Counted from the stretch's first letter, positions 24,503 through 33,049 are shown. The stretch is 49,857 nucleotides of DNA from Burkholderia aenigmatica (GCF_902499175.1 NZ_CABVQC010000069.1:1-49857), one strand, 5' to 3'. Made by a program: numbers and translations. Notes: generated by a model not told the origin, from the sequence alone.

Positions 24503-25117
24503 TCACCGCTCCCTGAACGCCTCCACCTTCGCGCGGTTCCCGCACGTGCGCATGTCGCACCAGCGGCGCCCGACGCCGCGGCCGCGATCGACGAAGAACC
24601 ACGTGCACCGGCCGCACTGCCGCACCCGCGCGAAATCGTCGCTGCGCAGCAGCTGCTCGAAGCCGAGCGCAGCCGCATCGACCCAGCGCGATGCGGCGCG
24701 CGCGTCGGGCCGCCATGCGAACCGGCCGTCGACCGCATCGAACGCGCTGCGCCCGATCGCCTCTCGGATCGCGACGGCGAGCCGGTCCGCCGCGCGCGCG
24801 CCGGCCGTGCCGCCACCACCGGCAGTCAGGTGCGCGATCGCGGTGTAGGCATCCTCGCGAAAGCGATGCAGCGTCGCCAATGCGTCCGCACCGTCCTGCC
24901 GCGCATGACGCAGAAGCCGCGCCAGATCGGCCGGCGCCAACAGCCCCGATCGTTCCGCCCACGCATGCACGGCCGGCCAGTCGACGAGCTTGTCCGCGTC
25001 GCGCGTCTTGCCCGTGTCGGCCACCGTATTGAGGAAGTCGAGCGCCGGATGGCCGCCGACGAAATCGGCCGCACCCCATTCGTGCGCAGATCGCTCAGGC
25101 TCGTATCGAGTAACCAT
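24503..25117 (-). CDS. ABATE/CGNR zinc-finger transcriptional regulator
   Basis: This 204-residue protein has the N-terminal ABATE domain (GGHPALDFLNTVADT near residue 21) and a C-terminal CGNR zinc finger (QCGRCTWFF...WCDMRTCGNRAK). These families are described as putative stress-responsive regulators in which the C-terminal finger binds DNA. It is divergent from an alpha/beta hydrolase gene, and a perfect 9-9-9 inverted repeat lies between them, so it probably controls that hydrolase and itself. The ATG at 25117 has a GGTG site seven bases upstream. Confidence 0.88.
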   Translation of the reverse strand: MVTRYEPERSAHEWGAADFVGGHPALDFLNTVADTGKTRDADKLVDWPAVHAWAERSGLLAPADLARLLRHARQDGADALATLHRFREDAYTAIAHLTAGGGGTAGARAADRLAVAIREAIGRSAFDAVDGRFAWRPDARAASRWVDAAALGFEQLLRSDDFARVRQCGRCTWFFVDRGRGVGRRWCDMRTCGNRAKVEAFRER

Positions 25118-25157
25118 TTAATTTCACCTATCAGTTTCACACCCGGACGATCCGGAG

Positions 25158-25184
25158 TAACCTGTTAACAACCAAAACAGGTTA
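25158..25184. promoter_or_regulatory. Palindromic operator candidate between the CGNR and hydrolase genes
   Basis: TAACCTGTT (25158-25166) and AACAGGTTA (25176-25184) are perfect inverted repeats around a 9-base spacer. The left arm overlaps a second palindrome, TGTTAACA (25163-25170). A possible hydrolase promoter (TTTCAC 25135, 17-base spacer, TAACCT 25158) would be covered by bound protein. Confidence 0.7.
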
Positions 25185-25198
25185 GCACGGAGATGCCG

Positions 25199-26014
25199 AT
25201 GCTCGAACTCGCCAATCGCTTCACATTCGAAGGCCACCGGATTGCCTGGGGCACGCTCGGCGAAGGCCCGCCGCTCGTGCTCGTGCACGGCACGCCGTTT
25301 TCGTCGCAGGTGTGGCGCCGCATCGCGCCGTGGCTCGCGCGGCGTCATCGCGTGTTCTTCTACGACCTGCTCGGCTACGGTCAATCCGACATGCCGGACG
25401 CGGACGTGTCGCTCGGCCGCCAGAACGGGCTGTTCGGCGCGATGCTCGATGAGTGGAAGATTTCACGCCCGCGCGTGCTCGCGCACGACTACGGCGGCGC
25501 AACCGTGCTGCGCGCACACTTCCTCGACGGCGTCGCCTACGCGGACCTCACGCTCGTGAATCCGGTCGCGATCGCGCCGCAGGGTTCGCCGTTCGTGCGC
25601 CACGTCGCGCAGCACGAAGCCGCCTTCACCGGATTGCCCGCGTATGCGCATCACGCGCTCGTGACGGCCTATCTCGGCAATGCGGTCGCCCGGCCGCTGA
25701 GCGACGACGCGCTGTCGATTTACCGCGCGCCGTGGCTCACACCCGACGGTCAGGCCGCGTTCTATCGCCAGATCGCGCAGATGCGCCAGCGCTACATCGA
25801 GGAAGCCGAGGCACGTTACGCGCTGCCGGACTTTCCGGTGCGCATCGTGTGGGGCGAGGACGATGCGTGGATTCCGCTCGAACAGGGCCAGGCGCTGGCC
25901 GATCGCATCGCGAACGGCCAGCTGATCAGGGTGCCGCGCGCAGGCCATCTGGTGCAGGAAGATGCGCCGGAGGCGATCGTCGCGGCGGTGCTCGACGGAT
26001 CAGGGCAAGGTTGA
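25199..26014 (+). CDS. Alpha/beta hydrolase, haloacetate dehalogenase/epoxide hydrolase-like
   Basis: This 271-residue enzyme has the oxyanion HGTP motif near residue 30, the nucleophile Asp97 in AHDYGG, an acidic residue in WGEDDAWI and the catalytic His in RAGHLVQED. An Asp nucleophile followed by YGG points to dehalogenase or epoxide hydrolase chemistry rather than a Ser esterase. The ATG at 25193 is also in frame, but GGAG sits six bases before the ATG at 25199. It is divergent from, and probably controlled by, the CGNR regulator. Confidence 0.88.
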   Translation: MLELANRFTFEGHRIAWGTLGEGPPLVLVHGTPFSSQVWRRIAPWLARRHRVFFYDLLGYGQSDMPDADVSLGRQNGLFGAMLDEWKISRPRVLAHDYGGATVLRAHFLDGVAYADLTLVNPVAIAPQGSPFVRHVAQHEAAFTGLPAYAHHALVTAYLGNAVARPLSDDALSIYRAPWLTPDGQAAFYRQIAQMRQRYIEEAEARYALPDFPVRIVWGEDDAWIPLEQGQALADRIANGQLIRVPRAGHLVQEDAPEAIVAAVLDGSGQG

Positions 26015-26044
26015 CGCCGCCGGTGCCGTTTGTCACGGGTCGCG

Positions 26045-26803
26045 TCAGAACACCGGCACGCCCTGCGCGAGCGTCGAGATGAACTTCGCGGTGCGCGGAT
26101 CGCGCGGGCCGCCGAACAGGTCGCGCGACGCACCGGCCTCGACGACGCGGCCCTCCGCGAGAAACACCGCATCGTGCGCAATCGATGCGGCCAGGCGCAG
26201 GTCGTGCGTCGCCATCAGCATCGTCGTGCCTTCGCGCGCGAGCTGGCGCAGCACCTCGACCACTTCGACCGACAACTCCGGATCGAGCGCCGACGTCGGC
26301 TCGTCGCACAGCAGCACCTGCGGCGACGGCGCGAGCGCACGTGCGATCGCGACGCGTTGCTGCTGGCCGCCCGACAGCGTGCCGGGCCACGCGTCGGCCT
26401 TGTCCGCGATGCCGACCTTCTCGAGCAGCGCGAGCGCGCGTTCGCGGGCCCGTTCGCGCGGCCAGCGCTGCACGGTGACGAGCCCTTCCATCACGTTCTG
26501 CACGACACTCAGGTGCGGAAACAGCTGGAAGTTCTGGAACACCATGCCGGTCTGGCGACGCACCGCGAATACGGCGTCGCGCGCCGGCCGGTGCGCCGGC
26601 GAGAAGTCGATGCGTGCATCGCCGACCGTCAGCGCGCCCGCCTCGGGCACTTCGAGCAGGTTCACGCAACGCAGCAGCGTGCTCTTGCCGCTGCCGGACG
26701 GCCCGATCAGCGCCGTCACGCTGCCGGGCTGCAACGCGAGGTCGATCCCGTGCAGCACACGATGCGTGCCGAATGACTTGTCGATGCGTTCGAGCCGGAT
26801 CAT
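26045..26803 (-). CDS. Polar amino acid ABC transporter, ATP-binding protein
   Basis: This 252-residue ATPase has Walker A (GPSGSGKS), the Q loop (MVFQNFQLFPH), the signature LSGGQQQR, Walker B (LLCDEPTSALDP) and the H loop (ATHDL). It powers import by the adjacent permease and binding protein and most resembles GlnQ/TcyN-type proteins. The start ATG at 26803 overlaps the permease stop (26800-26802) by ATGA, so the two are coupled. Upstream open frame belongs to the shadow of the permease gene. Confidence 0.94.
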   Translation of the reverse strand: MIRLERIDKSFGTHRVLHGIDLALQPGSVTALIGPSGSGKSTLLRCVNLLEVPEAGALTVGDARIDFSPAHRPARDAVFAVRRQTGMVFQNFQLFPHLSVVQNVMEGLVTVQRWPRERARERALALLEKVGIADKADAWPGTLSGGQQQRVAIARALAPSPQVLLCDEPTSALDPELSVEVVEVLRQLAREGTTMLMATHDLRLAASIAHDAVFLAEGRVVEAGASRDLFGGPRDPRTAKFISTLAQGVPVF

Positions 26804-27480
26804 CGCCACTCCGCCTGGAACAGCGCGTGACGGCCGAAGCGGATTTCGAGGCGACGCTGCAGCGTGGACAGCACCGAGCTGAGCAGCAGATAGATCAGCG
26901 CAGCCTCCGTATAGAGAATCATCGGCTCGTAGGTCACGGCCGCGATCCGCTGCGCGGCCTGGAAGATCTCCGGCACGGTCAGCACGGCCGCGAGCGACGT
27001 GTCCTTCACGAGCGAAATGAAAGCATTCGACAGCGCCGGCAGCGCGACGCGCGCGGCCTGCGGCAGGATCGCGCGGCGCAGCGCCTGCGGGCGCGTCATC
27101 GCCATCGAGTATGCGGCCTCCCACTGCCCCTTCGGAATCGATTCGATCACGCCACGGATCACCTCGGCGTTGTACGCGCCGACGTTCAGCGAGAAACCGA
27201 TCACGGCGGCCGTCAGCGGATCGAGCACGATACCGACGCTCGGCAGGCCGTAGAAGATCACGAACAACTGCACGAGCAGCGGCGAACCGCGAAACAGCCA
27301 GATGTAGAAACGCACGGCGGCCTGCGCCCAGCGCGGCCCGAACAGCCGCACGAGCGCCGCGCCGAAGGCGAGCAGCAGGCCGATCGCGAACGACGCGAGC
27401 GTGAGCGGAACCGTGAACACGAGCCCCGCGACGAGCAGGGGCCGCAGCGATTCCGCCATCAGGTGAAGCCAGGCCGGCAT
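26800..27480 (-). CDS. Polar amino acid ABC transporter, permease
   Basis: This 226-residue permease has about five membrane segments. The EAA-like loop lies near residues 115-140 (GQWEAAYSMAMTRPQALRR), and the HisM/GlnP family motif FRGSPLLVQLFVIFYGLP lies near 63-80. It likely works as a homodimer, since only one permease gene is present. It resembles the cystine permease TcyL (YecS), but glutamine or arginine types cannot be excluded. It lies 14 bases after the binding protein gene. Confidence 0.92.
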   Translation of the reverse strand: MPAWLHLMAESLRPLLVAGLVFTVPLTLASFAIGLLLAFGAALVRLFGPRWAQAAVRFYIWLFRGSPLLVQLFVIFYGLPSVGIVLDPLTAAVIGFSLNVGAYNAEVIRGVIESIPKGQWEAAYSMAMTRPQALRRAILPQAARVALPALSNAFISLVKDTSLAAVLTVPEIFQAAQRIAAVTYEPMILYTEAALIYLLLSSVLSTLQRRLEIRFGRHALFQAEWR

Positions 27481-27494
27481 CGTTCAACCTCGCG

Positions 27495-28277
27495 TCACGG
27501 CTGCGACACGTCGCGGCCGAAATACTTCTGCGAGATCTTCGCGTAGGTGCCGTCTGCCTTGATGTCCGCGAGCGCCTTGTCGATCGCGGCCACCAGCGCG
27601 GGGCTGCCCTTGCGCAGCAGCACGCCCGATGCGTCGCTGGCGCCACCCGTGTCGGTCGCCGCGATCTTCAGCTTCGCGTCCGGCTTGTGCTTGCGGAAAT
27701 CGAGGTACGACAGCGAATCGTTGATCGTCGCGTCGACGCGCCCCGAGCTCAGCAGGTCGATCGATTCGTTGAAGCCCTGCACGGGCACCACATATGCGCC
27801 GTGCGCGGCCGCGAGCTTGCCGAAATTGCTGGTCAGCGTGTTCGCGGATTTCTTGCCCTTGAGATCGTCGAACGAGCGGATCGTCGTGTTGTCCGCGCGC
27901 ACGATCAGCACCGCGCGCGACGTGATGTACGGCGTCGAGAAATCGTATTTCGCCTTGCGCGCGTCGGTGATCGACACTTCGTTGACGACCGCGTCGTAGC
28001 GGTTCACGTCGAGACCCGCGATCAGCCCATCCCACTTGCCTTCGACGAACTGCGGCTTCACGCCGAGACGCTGCGCGATCGCAGTCGCGATGTCGACGTC
28101 GAAGCCCGTCAGCTTGCCGGTTTCGTCGTGGTACGTGAACGGCGCGTAGGTGCCTTCGGTACCGACCCGGAACACGCCGGACGACTTGATCTGCGACAGG
28201 TCGTCGGCAGCCAGTGCGCTCGTGACCGAAACGGCCTGCAGCATGGCGACGACCAGGATGGAGCGAAGGAATTTCAT
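27495..28277 (-). CDS. Polar amino acid ABC transporter, periplasmic binding protein (cystine-type)
   Basis: This 260-residue protein has a signal peptide (residues 1-23, ending ALA before ADD) and the SBP_bac_3 fold: GVFRVGTEGTYAPFTYHD, GFDVDIATAIAQRLG and WDGLIAGLDVNRYDAVVNEV. The closest families are cystine-binding TcyJ/FliY. This is an assignment by motif memory, and substrate proof is lacking. It is the first gene of the SBP-permease-ATPase operon. The frame runs upstream, but the signal peptide sets the ATG at 28277. Confidence 0.92.
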   Translation of the reverse strand: MKFLRSILVVAMLQAVSVTSALAADDLSQIKSSGVFRVGTEGTYAPFTYHDETGKLTGFDVDIATAIAQRLGVKPQFVEGKWDGLIAGLDVNRYDAVVNEVSITDARKAKYDFSTPYITSRAVLIVRADNTTIRSFDDLKGKKSANTLTSNFGKLAAAHGAYVVPVQGFNESIDLLSSGRVDATINDSLSYLDFRKHKPDAKLKIAATDTGGASDASGVLLRKGSPALVAAIDKALADIKADGTYAKISQKYFGRDVSQP

Positions 28278-28603
28278 GGTGCGGACCCCGAATGATTGGA
28301 GGGAATATTCCCGAGGCACATGCATGCCGTTCGAGAGGTCCGCGAATTCTACCGACGCGTCGAGGCCCGGCAAAAACGCAAATCGGCTATCGATATGAGC
28401 GCGTCGAATAACGCGCCGGCCAGCCACGCTCATTCCGCAGATGAAATCCGTCGCGATGCAGCACGACGATCGTCCGACGATTCGTTACCAGCGGTTACAG
28501 AAGCGACACCGCGGTATCACCCATTCGGCATGCGCTACGTACCATGAAGACAGGTGAACCTGTTGCTCGCGGGCCTAGCCCCCACGAGCGGAGTGAACGG
28601 CAA
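28278..28603. other. Divergent promoter region, ABC transporter operon / small secreted protein
   Basis: These 326 bases hold the putative transporter promoter (28346-28373) with a 10-bp palindrome inside it. Nothing else is clear. Confidence 0.5.
28346..28373 (-). promoter_or_regulatory. Putative promoter of the amino acid transporter operon
   Basis: On the minus strand a -35 TTGCCG (28373-28368) and a -10 TAGAAT (28351-28346) are separated by 16 bases. The perfect palindrome CGACGCGTCG (28353-28362) fills the spacer, a possible repressor site. Confidence 0.5.
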
Positions 28604-28876
28604 ATGAAACGCATCCTGTTGTCCAGTGCTCTCGGCATCGCGGCCGCCTGCCTGTCGGCAAGTGCGTTCGCGCATGCCGACATCGGCGTGTACTTCGGCG
28701 TACCGGGGCCGGTGATCGAGGCGCCGCCGCCTGTCTACTACACGCCGCCGCCCGTCGTGTACGAGCCTGCGCCCGTCTATTACGGTCCGTACTACGGCGA
28801 ATATCGCTATCGCCGCTACCGGCACGACAACGGCTGGCATCGCGGCTGGCGACATCACCGCGACGACGACGATTGA
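28604..28876 (+). CDS. Small exported Tyr/Pro-rich protein
   Basis: This 90-residue protein has a clear signal peptide (residues 1-22, AFAHA). The mature part is made of Pro/Tyr runs (PPPVYYTPPPVVYEPAPVYY) followed by Tyr/Arg and a His/Trp/Asp-rich end. Such short YP-rich, His-tailed proteins are common in Burkholderia and have no assigned role; the His/Asp tail could bind metal. The ATG at 28604 is chosen because it begins the signal peptide. It stands alone, between the transporter operon and the convergent phnY gene. Confidence 0.75.
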   Translation: MKRILLSSALGIAAACLSASAFAHADIGVYFGVPGPVIEAPPPVYYTPPPVVYEPAPVYYGPYYGEYRYRRYRHDNGWHRGWRHHRDDDD

Positions 28877-28924
28877 CCGTCGCCTGGCGCCTGTCGCAGG
28901 CGCATCCCGCCGGGGGACATTCCG

Positions 28925-28948
28925 CGCGCCGGCCTTCGAGCCGGCGCG
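28925..28948. terminator. GC-rich hairpin between the small secreted protein gene and phnY
   Basis: The arms CGCGCCGGC (28925-28933) and GCCGGCGCG (28940-28948) pair perfectly with a CTTCGA loop, between two convergent genes. There is no T-run, so it is a hairpin of uncertain termination strength. Confidence 0.4.
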
Positions 28949-28965
28949 TCCGCATTACACGTCGC

Positions 28966-30420
28966 TTACCACGGCAGCGAATACGTCTTCGTATTCGTGA
29001 AGCTCTTCATCGCTTCCTGCACGCCTTCCTTGTAGCCGAGCCCCGAATCCTTCACGCCGCCGAACGGCGTCAGTTCGAGCCGGTAGCCCGGTACTTCGCG
29101 CACGTTCACGCTGCCGACTTCCAGCTCGGTGATGAAGCGCGTAATGTTGTCGAAGCGGTTCGTGCAGACCGACGACGACAGCGCATAGTCGGTACTGTTC
29201 GACATCCGGATCGCTTCGTCGATGTCGCGGAAACGCATGATCGGTGACACCGGGCCAAAGGTTTCATATTTCACCAGCGGCATGTCGGGCGTCACGCGAT
29301 CGATCACCGTCGGCGAATACAGCGCGCCATCGCGGACGTTGCCGACCAGCAGCCGCGCACCGCGCGCGATCGCGTCGTTCACCTGCTGCTCGCAGAACTT
29401 CGCGGCTGCCTCGTCGATCACCGTGCCCATGTCGACCGACGGATCGGCCGGATTGCCGTACGACCACGCCTTCGTTTTCTCGACCACCAGCTCCGTGAAG
29501 CGATCGGCCACCGACTCGTGCACGAGCATCCGCTTGATCGCGGTGCAACGCTGCCCCGAGTTCTTGTACGAACCCGACACCGCGAGCGTGCTCGCTTCGT
29601 CGAGATCGGCGTCTTCCATCACGATGATCGGATCGTTGCCGCCAAGCTCGAGCACCGCGCGCCGGTAGCCCATCCGCGACGCGATCGACTTGCCGATCGA
29701 TACGCCGCCGGTGAACGTGATGAGGTCGATCGCCGGGTTCGTGATCAGCTCGTCGGCAATCTCCTTCGGGTCGCCGGTGAGCACCTGCAGCATCTGCGGC
29801 GGCAGGCCGGCTTCGTACAGGATGTCCGCGAACAGGTAGCACGACAGCGGCACCTTCTCCGACGGCTTCACGACGATCCGGTTGTTGGTCGCGACCGACG
29901 GCACGATCTTGTGCGCGACCTGGTTCATCGGGTGGTTGAACGGCGTGATCGCCGAGATCACGCCGAGCAGCGGGTCACGCTGCGTGTACACGCGGCGCTT
30001 CTTGCCGTGCGGTGTCAGGTCGCACGAGAAGATCTGCCCGTCGTCCTTCAGCACTTCACCGGCGCCGAACGTCAGCACGTCGGCGACGCGGCCGGCCTCA
30101 TACGTCGAATCCTTGATGCACAACCCTGCCTCGGCCGTGATCAGCGCTGCAATCTCGGCCGTGCGCGAGCGCACGATATCGGCCGCGCGGCGCAGGATCG
30201 CCGCGCGATCGTGGCGCGTGAGCGTCGGCCGGTACGCACGTGCGGTCGCGAACGCACGCCGCACGTCGTCCAGCGTCGCCTTCGGCACGGTGCCGACCAG
30301 CGAGCCGTCGTACGGGTTGCGCACTTCGATTACCGCGTCCCGATGAATCCGTTCGCCGTCGATTCGCAGTGCTTCGCGACGAATCTCGCGGACGTCCGTC
30401 GATGCTGCAATGGCGTTCAT
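28966..30420 (-). CDS. phnY: Phosphonoacetaldehyde dehydrogenase
   Basis: This 484-residue NAD-dependent aldehyde dehydrogenase has the catalytic Cys in NSGQRCTAIKR and the general base Glu in VLELGGNDP. The family converts phosphonoacetaldehyde to phosphonoacetate, linking PhnW to PhnA; this three-step route was established for Sinorhizobium meliloti. On sequence alone it is an ALDH, and the substrate comes from context: phnA ends 29 bases upstream on the same strand and phnW lies in the divergent arm. It is the last gene of the phnA-phnY transcript. Confidence 0.92.
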   Translation of the reverse strand: MNAIAASTDVREIRREALRIDGERIHRDAVIEVRNPYDGSLVGTVPKATLDDVRRAFATARAYRPTLTRHDRAAILRRAADIVRSRTAEIAALITAEAGLCIKDSTYEAGRVADVLTFGAGEVLKDDGQIFSCDLTPHGKKRRVYTQRDPLLGVISAITPFNHPMNQVAHKIVPSVATNNRIVVKPSEKVPLSCYLFADILYEAGLPPQMLQVLTGDPKEIADELITNPAIDLITFTGGVSIGKSIASRMGYRRAVLELGGNDPIIVMEDADLDEASTLAVSGSYKNSGQRCTAIKRMLVHESVADRFTELVVEKTKAWSYGNPADPSVDMGTVIDEAAAKFCEQQVNDAIARGARLLVGNVRDGALYSPTVIDRVTPDMPLVKYETFGPVSPIMRFRDIDEAIRMSNSTDYALSSSVCTNRFDNITRFITELEVGSVNVREVPGYRLELTPFGGVKDSGLGYKEGVQEAMKSFTNTKTYSLPW

Positions 30421-30449
30421 GAGTGTGTCCCCTTACGGATGCGTGCGCA

Positions 30450-31688
30450 TCACTGCAGATGGTTGAGCGCGATGTCGATGATGTCGAAGTTGCGCAGCCG
30501 CGCGCGGCCCGTGACGTCGCCCGCGACCGGCTTGCTGAAGATCAGCGGCACGATCTGCTCGGAGATCCCGCCGTGCGAGCGCAGCGGCACGTCGAGGCCC
30601 GACAGGTCATGCTTGATCCGGCGCGTGCCGAGCACGACGTCCTGCTTCGAGATCACGATCAGGTCGCCCATCCGCGCCGGCGGCAGTTCAAAGCGCGCGC
30701 AGCCTTCGGCGCCCGTCAGCACGACCTCGATGCCGTCGACCGCGGCGAGCCGCGCGCGCAGCGCCTCGGCATCGGCCGTCGCCGGCACGTAGACGGTCGC
30801 GAACGAACCAAGCGCGCCGTGGTGCACGACGTACGGGTCGGTGATCGGCAGGATCACGCGCGCCGCCTCCTCGCCGAGCCACTCGTCGAACAGTTCCTGC
30901 AGGTAGATCACGTTCGGCTCGCCGGTTTCATCGTCGTGCTTCGCGTTCATCCCGTGGTCGGCCGTGATCGCGACGATCGCGCCGAGTTCGTCGAGGCGCT
31001 GCAGGTACTTGTCCATCATCGCGTAGAACTCGTTCGCGCCTTCCGTGCCGGGCGCGCACTTGTGCTGCACGTAGTCGGTCGTCGACAGGTACATCAGGTC
31101 GATCGGGCGCGTCTCGAGCAGGCGCACGCCGGCCGCGAACACGAATTCGGACAGATCCGCGCTGTACACGCTCGGCACCGGCTTGCCGACCAGTTCGAGC
31201 ACGTTGTCGATGCCGTTTTCCGAGAGGCTGGCTTCGTCGGCCTTCTCCGACGAGAAGCAGATCCCCTTCAGCCCCTTGCCAAGCAGGCGGCGCAGCTTGT
31301 CCTTCGCGGTGACGACCGCGACCTTCGCGCCTTGCTCCGCGAACGTCGCGAGCACGGTCGGTGCGACCAGGTACTTCGGATCGTTCATCAGCACCTCGGC
31401 GCCGGTGTCGCGATCGTAGAAGTAGTTGCCGCTAATCCCATGCACCGCCGGCGGCACGCCTGTCACGATCGACAGGTTGTTCGGGTTCGTGAAGCTCGGC
31501 ACCACGCACTCGCCCTTGAGCGCCGTGCCCGGCTTCAGCAGCGTGCGCAGGAACGGCGCGACGCCGGCCTCGGCCGCTTCTTCCAGATATTCGTATGCGC
31601 AGCCATCGACGCAGACGACCACCACGGGCCGGCTCATCCAGTTGTAGCGGCGGCCGTTCACTTCCACGAATACAGGCGTTTCATTCAT
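30450..31688 (-). CDS. phnA: Phosphonoacetate hydrolase
   Basis: This 412-residue alkaline phosphatase-superfamily enzyme cleaves the C-P bond of phosphonoacetate to acetate and phosphate using two zinc ions. Metal and nucleophile motifs match the Pseudomonas fluorescens 23F enzyme: VCVDGC (Asp28), PSFTNPNNLS (Thr), STTDYVQH, TADHGMNAKH and RSHGGISEQ. An ATG at 31697 is also in frame, but GGA lies directly against it and nine bases before the ATG at 31688, which I prefer. It is transcribed with phnY, away from phnS. Confidence 0.95.
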   Translation of the reverse strand: MNETPVFVEVNGRRYNWMSRPVVVVCVDGCAYEYLEEAAEAGVAPFLRTLLKPGTALKGECVVPSFTNPNNLSIVTGVPPAVHGISGNYFYDRDTGAEVLMNDPKYLVAPTVLATFAEQGAKVAVVTAKDKLRRLLGKGLKGICFSSEKADEASLSENGIDNVLELVGKPVPSVYSADLSEFVFAAGVRLLETRPIDLMYLSTTDYVQHKCAPGTEGANEFYAMMDKYLQRLDELGAIVAITADHGMNAKHDDETGEPNVIYLQELFDEWLGEEAARVILPITDPYVVHHGALGSFATVYVPATADAEALRARLAAVDGIEVVLTGAEGCARFELPPARMGDLIVISKQDVVLGTRRIKHDLSGLDVPLRSHGGISEQIVPLIFSKPVAGDVTGRARLRNFDIIDIALNHLQ

Positions 31689-31763
31689 GACGTTCATTCC
31701 TTTCAGTTCGAAGGGTAGAGCCGTCGGCGCCCGCGTCGCGCCGAAGGGAGGTGTTTTCCATGC

Positions 31764-31792
31764 TTGACATTAAAATTGATGATTTGTAGATT
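31764..31792 (+). promoter_or_regulatory. phnS promoter
   Basis: TTGACA (31764-31769), a 17-base spacer and TAGATT (31787-31792) face phnS, whose ATG is about 100 bases downstream. It shares its DNA with the phnA promoter on the other strand. Confidence 0.75.
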
Positions 31793-31797
31793 GTCAA
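31769..31797 (-). promoter_or_regulatory. phnA promoter, face-to-face with phnS
   Basis: On the minus strand TTGACA (31797-31792), a 17-base spacer and TTTAAT (31774-31769) face phnA. The -35 lies in TGTTGACAAT, a 10-mer found again at the promoter of the GntR gene (39464-39473), so it may be part of a regulator site. Confidence 0.75.
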
Positions 31798-31896
31798 CAA
31801 CATGCAGAGAACAGAAAGCAAAACAACGTAGCAGCAAGAGGGCTGGTCTCCACTCATCCGCCGCGTGCCGCGGCGCCACAGTCAAGGGGTCTGAAG

Positions 31897-32952
31897 ATGA
31901 ACGAAGTGCCGGTAAACAAGCGTTTGAACGCATGGGCGGCGGGCGCGGCCCGCTTCGCACTGGCCGCGGCGGTCGCGCTCGGCGCGGTGCAGGCGGCGCA
32001 CGCGAAGACGTCGCTGCTCGTCTATACCGCGCTGGAAGACGAGGCAATGAAGCCCTACAAGGACGCGTTCGAGAAAGCGAACCCCGATATCGAGATCCGC
32101 TGGGTGCGCGACTCGACCGGCTCGGTCACCGCGAAGCTGCTCGCGGAGAAGAACAACCCGCGCGCGGACGTCGTGCTCGGCCTCGCCGCGTCGAGCCTCA
32201 CGCTGCTCGACCTGCAGGGGATGCTGATGCCGTACGCGCCGAAGGGCTTCGACCAGCTCACGCGCAAGTACAGCGACGCGAACACGCCGCCGCACTGGGT
32301 CGGCATGGACGTGTGGGGCGCGACGATCTGCTACAACCGCGTCGCCGCGCAGGCGAAGGGCATCCCGAAGCCGACGTCGTGGGAGGACCTGACGAAGCCC
32401 GTCTATAAAGGCGCGATCGTGATGCCGAGCCCGGTTTCCTCCGGCACCGGCTACCTCGACGTGACCGCGTGGCTGCAGACCTTCGGCGACGACAAGGGCT
32501 GGAAATTCATGGACGCGCTCGACAAGAACGTCGCTCAATACGTGCACTCGGGCTCGAAGCCGTGCACGCTCGCCGGCACCGGCGAATTCCCGATCGGCAT
32601 CTCGTTCGAGTTCCGCGGCCACGAACTGCAGTCGCAGGGCGCGCCGATCGATCTCGTGTTCCCGAAGGAAGGGCTCGGCTGGGACATGGAAGGCACGGCG
32701 ATCATGAAGACGACGAAGCAGCCCGATGCCGCGAAGAAGCTGGCCGATTTCATGGCGAGCAAGGATGCGAACCAGATCACCGCGCGCTGGTGGGCGATCG
32801 TCGCGTACCCGGGTGTCGCGCGCAAGCTCACCGGTATCCCCGACAACTACTCGGAGCTGCTCGTGAAGAACGACTTCGTGTGGTCGGCGAAGAACCGCCA
32901 GTCGATTCTCGACACGTGGCAGAAGCGCTACGGCTCGAAAACGCAGCAGTAA
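31897..32952 (+). CDS. phnS: 2-aminoethylphosphonate ABC transporter, periplasmic binding protein
   Basis: This 351-residue binding protein has a signal peptide ending AHA at residue 36 and the SBP_bac_1/11 fold related to iron and putrescine binders: LVYTALEDEAMKPYKDAFEK near 40 and IRWVRDSTGSVTAKLLAEK near 65. It delivers AEP to PhnT and the permease. Assignment to AEP depends on context, with phnT, a fused permease and phnW following. AAGGGG lies seven bases before the ATG. It is the first gene of the phnS-phnT-permease-phnW-oxidoreductase transcript. Confidence 0.92.
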   Translation: MNEVPVNKRLNAWAAGAARFALAAAVALGAVQAAHAKTSLLVYTALEDEAMKPYKDAFEKANPDIEIRWVRDSTGSVTAKLLAEKNNPRADVVLGLAASSLTLLDLQGMLMPYAPKGFDQLTRKYSDANTPPHWVGMDVWGATICYNRVAAQAKGIPKPTSWEDLTKPVYKGAIVMPSPVSSGTGYLDVTAWLQTFGDDKGWKFMDALDKNVAQYVHSGSKPCTLAGTGEFPIGISFEFRGHELQSQGAPIDLVFPKEGLGWDMEGTAIMKTTKQPDAAKKLADFMASKDANQITARWWAIVAYPGVARKLTGIPDNYSELLVKNDFVWSAKNRQSILDTWQKRYGSKTQQ

Positions 32953-33049
32953 CGCCGCGACCGGCAGCGGGGCCGCGCCGCGCGCCGCCCCGCGCCACCC
33001 TTTCCGTCGTCGAATCCGGCCCCCGGGCCGCCCCAGCATGGAGGCGCGC

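Noticed and set aside
28925..28948. Confident Rho-independent terminator
   Set aside because: The hairpin is strong, but no T-run follows on either strand. It is listed only as a weak feature.
33001..33049. Upstream ATG at 33038 as phnT start
   Set aside because: It overlaps the GGAGG site that best serves the ATG at 33050, where the family N terminus begins.
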